Source of the DNA: Cydia pomonella
Taxonomy: Eukaryota; Arthropoda; Insecta; Lepidoptera; Tortricidae
DNA length: 64,000 nucleotides
Direction: 5' to 3'
Assembly (NCBI RefSeq): GCF_033807575.1
Contig: NC_084730.1
Span: 2,091,986-2,155,985 of the forward strand
Both the position numbers and the translations under genes were made by a program. Within the stretch, counting starts at the first letter, position 1; the number at the start of each line of letters is the position of its first letter. Below, in pieces: positions 57,414-64,000 of this stretch. The notes under the pieces are model-generated. The model saw only the letters and a list, made by a program, of their open reading frames with translations. It was not told the DNA's origin and did no database searches.

Positions 57414-57780
57414 GGTTAAATAACACTTATTCCACTAACAAATCCCGTTTACAAATGGGAATCATATAGCGCAAACGAGTCAAACAACACAACACAACCG
57501 CTTTTCAACATTTGACGGTTAACCGTCTATATTCGAAAATCTTTGAATTTTTTGGTAGGGTTGTTTGAGCAACTGTTATAACTTATAAGTGCATCCAAAG
57601 GCTTCATGTGGCTTAATGTGTCAACTGTTTGAACTGTTACTACACAAAATACGGAAACAAAATGAGTGCACTGATTGCAAGGATAGCAAGGTTAGCGTGA
57701 CTTGTTCATTTTATTGCATATAGTTTATTCTAATAGTAAAAGTACGTATTCAACTTTAAAAAACAAGACATTTTTAAAAA
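57414..57780. promoter_or_regulatory. Bidirectional promoter between two head-to-head genes
   Basis: 367 bp separate the two start codons. It contains a palindrome GACGGTTAACCGTC (57514-57527) with TAACCG on both strands, CAACTG at 57570-57575 and 57622-57627 (Myb-type YAACNG), and TTCGAA 57532-57537, TTTGAA 57542-57547 and 57628-57633 (CHR-type TTYGAA, the site read by the MuvB subunit LIN54). No clear TATA box. Such sites are known in mitotic gene promoters; use here is inference. Confidence 0.55.
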
Positions 57781-58330
57781 ATGACCTCTAATGTAGAAGA
57801 TCTTAAAAAAAGATTCAAAGAAGAAAGAATCGCAAGGGAGAAGGCCAGAATACAAATGGTAAGTTAACAATGGTATTACGACTTAGCAAAATCATTGTCT
57901 AGATAGTTATACTTTATAGTTCAATTTCAATATATTTATTCAAATTATTAAACATTTGATTTCTTTACAGTTGCATGATATGAATCGAAGAAAATACAAT
58001 AAAAATGATGGCAACGCTTTTATATATTCTAAATCGAATACATCTTTAAATATATCCAATGAGAAATCACCAGTTAAGAATGCAGCGTACCAAAATGGTT
58101 CTAATTTTGCAAGGGGTACAAAGAATCCAATCAAGAACGCAAAATTCCAGAAACACTTTAGTCTTGCTAGTTTTGGTAGAAATTATTTGAATGTCTCAGC
58201 ACCTGTCTGCAATAATACATCTTTCTCCGGTAATTTAAATCAGGAAAGAAGAAGCATGTATAATTTTGCAACGGTTGGGCAGAATGAATCCATAGAATAT
58301 AGCTCACCAAGTCACCAACTTCAACAATGA
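57781..58330 (+). CDS. Short two-exon paralogue of the CKAP2-like N-terminal module, 145 aa
   Basis: Exon 1 is 57781-57858 (ATG to ATG|GTAAGT), exon 2 57971-58330 (after TTCTTTACAG, ending TGA). The first 26 codons contain EERIAREKARIQM and exon 2 opens LHDMNRRKYNKND. The neighbouring CKAP2-like gene has QERIAREKARIDK and LRELNLKKYNKNE, with a phase-0 intron at the same place. The remainder is Asn/Ser-rich and basic, with no CKAP2 C-terminal domain, TPVRRS motif or known domain. The ORF is intact and splice sites are good, so it is probably expressed from the shared promoter. It may be a truncated tandem duplicate that keeps one interaction module. AATAAA-like signals (AATAAATATT) are near 58518. 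Confidence 0.75.
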
Positions 58331-58759
58331 ATATAAAATATTTTACAACCGCTTTTATTTGGAACCGTATTAAACGTATCTCAGACGAAATTCTATGATT
58401 AGATTGACTGCTTTGTTCCTGTGTAGACATAAGCTAAGTAATACATTTTAATTTTTTAAAGTTAACTAAAGAAGATAAAAAAGTTAAGCAGTAATTTTGT
58501 AATATGATTGGCTATAATAAATATTTTATCAGTTTTATTATAATTGTTTTAGTTTTTTTTTATGTTTATGAGGGTAGTTCATTAAAGAATGAAAATATTG
58601 GAAATGCATAATTTAATCAGCTCGGCAGGTTTGTCAAAATTTGTTCGTTTGTTTTTGAATTTATGTTCATTTACTTTAGTTAATAGGTACAATTATCTTT
58701 TAGATTTTAAGTAAAATATGTTGATTTGTTAACAAGATTAATAATACATAAAATAACAA

Positions 58760-59165
58760 TACACAACTTACCTTTGAACGCAGTTTAAAACGTGACTGAA
58801 ATAGCTTGACCTCGGTTTGATTCTAGTCGAACCAACTCATGAGTTGCCAAGCACCTATTTTTTTTCCTTAATTCGTGATTAATTATCAGAATAAAACTCT
58901 TGCTTATTTAAAAATATACCAATGAATATTATCACTGTTTCACATTACAAAACAACAGTACTTGAAATATTTATGATCATCTGTAGTCATTATTAATCTG
59001 GAAACACTTCTGACACATTGATAAACACCGTTGCGTTGGCAGTACCGTAAGTGCTAATGCCCGGTCGGTCACGAGTCCGCCAGACATTCCGCTTTTAAAT
59101 ACATGTGTTATCATATCAGAACTAAGTGAGGGATTATTTAGTGCAACGAAATAAAAGAAACGTAA
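58760..59165. promoter_or_regulatory. Possible first exons with splice donors, both strands (weak)
   Basis: On the minus strand CGTTCAAAG|GTAAGTTGTG (donor at 58772-58771) and on the plus strand AAAAGAAAC|GTAAGTACTT (donor at 59161) are good donors. The plus one lies about 65 bp after a TTTTAAATA box (59093). No downstream coding exon is visible in the window, so these could be 5' UTR exons of genes outside it, or chance. Confidence 0.25.
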
Positions 59166-59199
59166 GTACTTCTCTTATTTACATTACACATATAGGATT

Positions 59200-60440
59200 T
59201 CGTTTTACTTTTCAGCTAAACTACATTTAAAAAAGTGGTCGGCCTATTAAAAAAGTAAAAAAGTTGCTTCACCGGCCGCGCGAATTCATCGATAGTGAGA
59301 TTTTTGCAAAACAGGTTTTCGATAGTCTTTGTTAAAACTTTAAGGTTTTAACATGGATACGATTAATTTTAAGTTATAATAAAAAAATTTTTTTTCATAG
59401 ATATGCAATTACCTGTAAGTTTTCACACAGAAAGATTGTGGGTAGAATAAATTATTAGTTTACAGATGATTTACAGTATAACTAATTATAGTTTTTCAAG
59501 AAATAAAAGATAATTGCAAACTAACATTATCCATAAATAAGTAATTACTATTACGTGCATACTGTTGCAGTTTTTATGTTTTTGCGACACTACATGAATA
59601 ATTAAAACAGCTATTGTTTTCAATGGGCAAATATTTACTACTTAATTAAAATAAATCTCTAGTCTGTGGTCTGTAAGATCAAGATACTTTTCTGTCCGAA
59701 TTTCTAGTCATCCTTTTAGACCTTTTACATTATTTTAAACAATGACGCTTGTGATTTTAACCCACGATTTCTATGAGAACAATTTCTTAAGAGTCCCTCA
59801 GCGACCTCGCCTCGGTTCTCCAAACAAACGTAGTTACGTTCTCATTTTAAAACGACTAGCTAGATTGGTCAGAAACTTTGAACTTACAATAGGATTTTTT
59901 TTGTCTTTATTTAACGAGCTGAGTCTAAAAGACGATGCCGCTCAATAGTACACATCGAGAAGTGTTCTTACACTAAAACATTTAAAACCTAAACAGATCA
60001 TTATTTTCGTCTTCGGATGCCCACCATCACCATACTGAACAGAGCTCTAGCCTCCCTTGATTGAGGGAAAGCTAAAAACAATAGGATAAGGTATATCTAT
60101 GCCTGGAAATAGACAACTTTTTTTGCTCTATTTCGTTTGTTTTATACCAATTACAGGCGTAAATATACCTCATGTCATTGAATGTGCAAGGTTTCATGTT
60201 TCATCACAATCCACGTAGTTTTAAAATGAGAACGAGACTCTGTTTGTGAAGGTGAAATTCGGTCGAGTTTGCTGCGGACTCTAGTCAGTCGAATATTTTC
60301 TAGGTTTTATTATTCTAAGATCGCAGTAACGCAAAGCTTATTGGTTATACGAGAAAGTGTCTATAAAAACACTGTTTACACGTATACGAATGGGCACTTT
60401 TTTAGCTAAACCTGTCGAGCACAAGTATTGACTATCTGAG
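59200..60440. other. Unassigned intergenic stretch
   Basis: AT-rich. Contains a weak inverted pair (GAGTCCCTCAGCGACC...TCATTTTAAAACGACTAG near 59790-59860 and TAGTTTTAAAATGAGAACGA near 60215-60235). The 68-codon frame at 59742 shows no family signature. Confidence 0.3.
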
Positions 60441-60442
60441 TA

Positions 60443-60897
60443 AAAAAGCGGCCAAGTGCGAGTCGGACTCGCCCATTAAGGGTTCCGTACCATTTATGAC
60501 GTATTAAAAAAAAACTACCTACTAGATCTCATTCAAACCAATTTTCGGTGGAAGCTTGCATATATTTTTTAGTTTTATTCTGTTATTTTAGAAGTTATAG
60601 GGGGGGGGGAGGGGGGGGGCACATTTTACTCCTATATATCCCACACGTATGGGTTTGATGAAAAAAATTAGAGTTTGAGTTATAAGTATGGGGAACCCAA
60701 AATGTATTGTTTTTTTTTTCTATTTTAGTGTGAAAATCTTAATACGGTTCACAGAATACATCTACTTACCAAGTTTCAACAGTATAGTTCTTATAGTTTC
60801 GGAAAAAAGTGGCTGTGACATACGGACGGACAGACAGATACACATGATGAATCCATAAGGGTTCCGTTTTTTTCCATTTGGCTACGGAACCCTAAAA
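60443..60897 (-). mobile_element. AGGGTTCCGTAGCC...CTTGGCCGC dispersed element
   Basis: Minus-strand copy of the 34918-35757 type without its internal duplication. GGCCAAGTGCGAGTCGGACT at one end, TACGGAACCCT at the other, and a poly(G) run with one A at 60601-60620. Confidence 0.8.
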
Positions 60898-61007
60898 AGT
60901 AGGTATTTACCAACTGCAATGCATTAATAGGCGTGACTAGATAAGGCATGACATGCACATAACTATAACTTATTTTCAAATTGAGAATGAATAGACATCT
61001 TTTAAAA

Positions 61008-61336
61008 GCGCTGATGGCTTAGCGGTAGAGCGTGCGACTTGCAATCCGGAGGTAGCGGGTTCAAACCGGGCTCGTACCAATGAGTTTTTCGGAACTTATG
61101 TACGAAATATCATTTGATATTTACCAGTCGCTTTTCGGTGAAGGAAAACATCGTGAGGAAACCGGACTAATCCCAACCAGGCCTAGTTTACCCTCTGGGT
61201 TGGAAGGTCAGATGGCAGTCGCTTTCGTACAAACTAGTGCCTACGCCAAATCTTGGGATTAGTTGTCAAGCGGACCCCAGGCTCCCATGCGGCCATGAGC
61301 CGTGGCAATATACCGCCGGGACAACGCGAAGAAGAA
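61008..61336 (+). mobile_element. tRNA-headed SINE with 15-bp target duplication
   Basis: Head GCGCTGATGGCTTAGCGGTA (mutated A-box) and full body. GAATGAATAGACATC flanks it at 60985-60999 and 61337-61351. Confidence 0.9.
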
Positions 61337-61410
61337 GAATGAATAGACATCCTTTAGGTAAGCATGCTCCATCAGACCATTCAGACCGCATCGGCACGGC
61401 ACTTACCATC

Positions 61411-61541
61411 CGGGCTATAACCGCGAAAATCGAAGTTCGTCAATTGCGGGCCTTTTTCTCTGTCACTCTAATTACGTCTTAGTGAGAGTAAAAGAGAAAG
61501 ATACCCGCAATTTGCGAATTTCGGTTTTCGCGGTACGCCCC
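61411..61541. repeat. Half-unit of the CGCGGTAGGCC palindromic element
   Basis: CCGCGAAAATCGAAGTTCG, ATTGCGGGCCTTTTTCTCTG, AGTGAGAGTAAAAGAGAAAG, TTTTCGCGGTACGCCC: matches one arm of 28581-28863. Confidence 0.75.
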
Positions 61542-62021
61542 AGGTGAGATGATTGTGGTCATAAATAATGTACCTAATAATACATAATTTGTAATTATAA
61601 CGCTTAGGAGTCCCCGGCAAACTCTGCTGAAAGTGTTCCGTACCCACTTTGAATTGAATTATCTGGTTAAATGAAGGCGAAAGACTTTTGAACAGAAGTA
61701 TCTATACTAAGTATATTTAGTACAGTAAAGTACAGGTTATACCTATTTAGGAAGCAGAGTTAAGGAAATCTATGTAATTTGATGTTTATGAAAATAAATT
61801 CATTCATTCATTCAAATTTATTCATTTGTGTCAAGTGGTCAATATGTATTACGTGATACGAATTTTGACAGTTTTTGACCCCCTCGTACGTAAGAAAAAA
61901 AAAATTATTACGTACAAATAGAAACGCAAAAAAATACAAGTTTGGTTGGTTCTGTTAATTATTTTTCAAAGAAATAATTTTAAGGACCTTTTATTTTATT
62001 TTTTTGGTAATATATTTTTTT

Positions 62022-62145
62022 TTTATACTACGTCGGTGGCAAACAAGCATACGGCCTGCCTGATGGTAAGCAGTCTCCGTAGCCTATGTACACCTGCAAC
62101 TCCAGAGGAGTTACATGCGCGTTGCCGACCCTAACCCCACCCCCC
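62022..62145 (-). mobile_element. Retroposon 3' end, ACCGACGTAGTATAAAA family, copy 3
   Basis: Truncated minus-strand copy: TACTACGTCGGTGGCAAAC...GGAGTTACATGCGCGTTGCC. 61550-62020 and 62150-62700 are otherwise unassigned. Confidence 0.7.
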
Positions 62146-62717
62146 TCGTAGTTAATAGTTATGTAATAAATAAACTTTAGCTATGTTCTAAACTAATAAT
62201 AAATCTCTTAAACAATCTATATTGACTAACTAAACTAAAATATAATATTACAAAATTAAAACTAAAATTAAACCTAGAAATAAAATAAAATCATCTACTA
62301 TAAAATATACTTACCTACAAAAAAAAAAAAAAGAAAAAGGAACCAATTATAAAGAACTAATTGTATCATTTATATTTACATAAGATTTTGATCAGTCCGC
62401 GGTAAAGATAATAACAATAAAGATTATTGTAACTACAACATCCTTCACGATGTGTTCCTTTGACTGCCTCGACCCAAGTGAAGTGAATCAAGTGAACGAG
62501 CCTGTTCAACTTGCTCAGTGTCCCCTACTACCTACCGTGTTGCCAGTAGTATAATGTTATTTTCCCAACTACCCCTGTATTAATCGGGGTAATGCAATAA
62601 TGTTGCCGCATTGAAAGTATTATTCAACTGCCATCTTCCATCATATAAACATAAATAAATCATGACACAAGTCTCCCTCCCACCCCCTTGTAAGAAAAAT
62701 TAAATAAGACACGGTTA

Positions 62718-62736
62718 AACCCCCCCCCCCCCCCCT
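62718..62736. repeat. Poly(C) run
   Basis: Uninterrupted C-run then TCTCT. Not part of a recognised element. Confidence 0.85.
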
Positions 62737-62809
62737 CTCTAAATCGTCTTACGTAATAAATAATTGTCGCCTTAGCAATGTGATCACAAAAGTTTCCTGT
62801 GAGAATGTT

Positions 62810-62935
62810 TCTAGAGAGCTTTTCAGTCGAGTACAGTTTTTAGGCAACGAAGCTCGCTGAGTTGCCAAAGTAAGGTACGAGATTGAAAAGCTTGATTATA
62901 TCACTATTGTATACAATACTATTTTTTTAACTATG
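62810..62935. repeat. Foldback MITE, second copy of 10227-10340
   Basis: GAGCTTTTCAGTCGAGTAC...GGTACGAGATTGAAAAGC, then TTGATTATATCACTATTG, reverse complement of the first copy. Confidence 0.7.
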
Positions 62936-63004
62936 AATGAAAATTGGTAAGCATCAAAAGACATAAACGCACGACTATTTAGCTGCGCCCGTTTAGTTTT
63001 TTCT

Positions 63005-63130
63005 ATGTCAATTGTTTTTATAGTTGATTACAGCGTATCGAAATGAATATTATACTTGAGCTGAGAGTCCATACATAAAAAGTACGCAATTGTAGTTTGG
63101 TATACGAAATCTTAATTCAACTATTACAGT
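63005..63130 (-). repeat. Dispersed repeat, copy 2 of 7799-7925
   Basis: Reverse-complement match in the same motif order. Confidence 0.6.
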
Positions 63131-63140
63131 CGATGAGTAA

Positions 63141-63431
63141 AAAAACCGGGCAAGTGCGAGTCGGACTCGCGCACGAAGGTTCCGTACCATTATTTATAAA
63201 AATGCCAAAAAAATGTGTTTGGTGTATGGGGGCTCCCCTTAAATATTTATTTTATTCTGTTTTTAGTATTTTTGTTATAGCGGCAACAGAAATGCATAAT
63301 CTGTGAAAATTTCAACTGTCTAGCTATCACGGTTCATGAGATACAACCTGGTGACAGACGGACGGACGGACGGACAGCGAAGTCTCAGTAATAGGGTCCC
63401 GTTTGACCATTAGGGTACGGAACACTAAAAA
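63141..63431 (-). mobile_element. AGGGTACGGAAC...CACTTGCCCGG dispersed element
   Basis: Minus-strand copy of the compact 49728-50012 type, with GACGGACGGACGGACGGACA and GTTATAGCGGCAACAGAAAT. Confidence 0.8.
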
Positions 63432-63793
63432 CTGTATACATATGTACATACGTAAAAACTACCTACGAAATATACTACCTAATAGGTAGTTAAATGATAA
63501 GACTTTCATCTCATTTCTTCTTATCGCATCCGAGTTTTGTAAATGCCTAGGTTTCTGTGAAATTAGCAAAGATCTTGAAGATATGACGTAAAAAGAACAA
63601 ACAGCATAATGAGAGCATTTATAAGTTTACCGTTTAACTGAGACGAGACGGTTGGTAAGAAGATATTGTAATAACTATTAAATAAATAAATAAAAAACCT
63701 ACGCTATATACCAAATATAACCGTTTAGAATGATTCACGGTTAGTTTTAGTTCAGTATACCACGTGATGTTCGTGTACGATACGTTCAGTATA

Positions 63794-64000
63794 CTACAGC
63801 AAATACTGGAGCAATGGAGAGTCGCGCTGGAGGAAGCCGGACTGCGAATCAGCAAACAGAAGACCGAATACGTACACCGCAATTTCAGCGGCAAAAGCAA
63901 CAGTAACACCATTAGTCTTGAAGGCACACCCCTGAATAGGGTCGACTGTTTCAAATACCTAGGCTCAGTCATTTCCGCCAATGCAACTGTCGACACAGAC
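63794..64000 (+). pseudogene. RTE-like reverse transcriptase, internal fragment running off the window
   Basis: Frame LQQILEQWRVALEEAGLRIS, SKQKTEYVHRNF, VDCFKYLGSVIS: the region after the catalytic YxDD box in RTE-type RTs. Open to the window edge (69 codons). The catalytic box itself is not present upstream in frame, so it is 5'-truncated or degraded here. 63432-63790 shows nothing else. Confidence 0.75.

Overview
This window looks like nuclear DNA of a lepidopteran insect. It is AT-rich, dense in short DNA transposons, tRNA-headed SINEs and broken non-LTR retrotransposons (RTE-like and jockey/CR1-like), and it carries a spliced gene with GT-AG introns. I know several of the repeats as typical of moths and butterflies: the 'AGGGTTCCGTA ... 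GAGTCCGACTCGCACTTGGCCGG' element, the 'GCGCTGGTGGCCTAGCGGTAAG' SINE and the 'ACCGACGTAGTATAAAA' retroposon tail. The species cannot be named from sequence alone.

Layout. 1-22 kb is a repeat field: an RTE-like fragment at the left edge, foldback and TIR elements, SINEs, a 293-codon RT fragment at 8.0-8.9 kb, decayed copies of an RT-associated domain at 12.5 and 14.2-14.6 kb, and an ORF1-type fragment at 16.4 kb. 22.2-27.0 kb holds a decayed ORF, a 2.2-kb hAT-like insertion containing a TA-flanked MITE, and an intact intronless 708-aa ORF made of two repeats of about 300 aa. 27.7-42 kb is again repeats: RT tails, a third copy of the RT-associated domain, a GKGAADG-type transposon remnant, a 1.0-kb hAT MITE with a perfect 8-bp target duplication, and a 1.6-kb TIR element.

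42.7-58.3 kb is the genic core. A seven-exon minus-strand gene (57413 to 42758, 697 aa) joins in frame at every boundary and reads as a CKAP2/CKAP2L-family mitotic microtubule-associated protein. Intron 5 is almost entirely a 122-bp minisatellite, about 21 units, copied from exon 5 and its splice donor. Downstream of the last exon lie at least three decayed copies of that exon. Head-to-head with it, 367 bp away, is a two-exon plus-strand gene (57781-58330, 145 aa) that keeps only the N-terminal module and the same phase-0 first intron. The shared promoter holds Myb-type (YAACNG) and CHR-type (TTYGAA) motifs, as expected for mitotic genes. A 5'-truncated RT ORF (51527-53212) lies antisense in intron 3. 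58.4-64 kb returns to repeats and ends inside another RTE-like RT.

The least expected signals are the exon-derived minisatellite and serial terminal-exon copies, the head-to-head N-module paralogue, the two-repeat 708-aa ORF, and a sequence of about 24 bp found three times with the same 3' boundary and a different target-site-like direct repeat each time.
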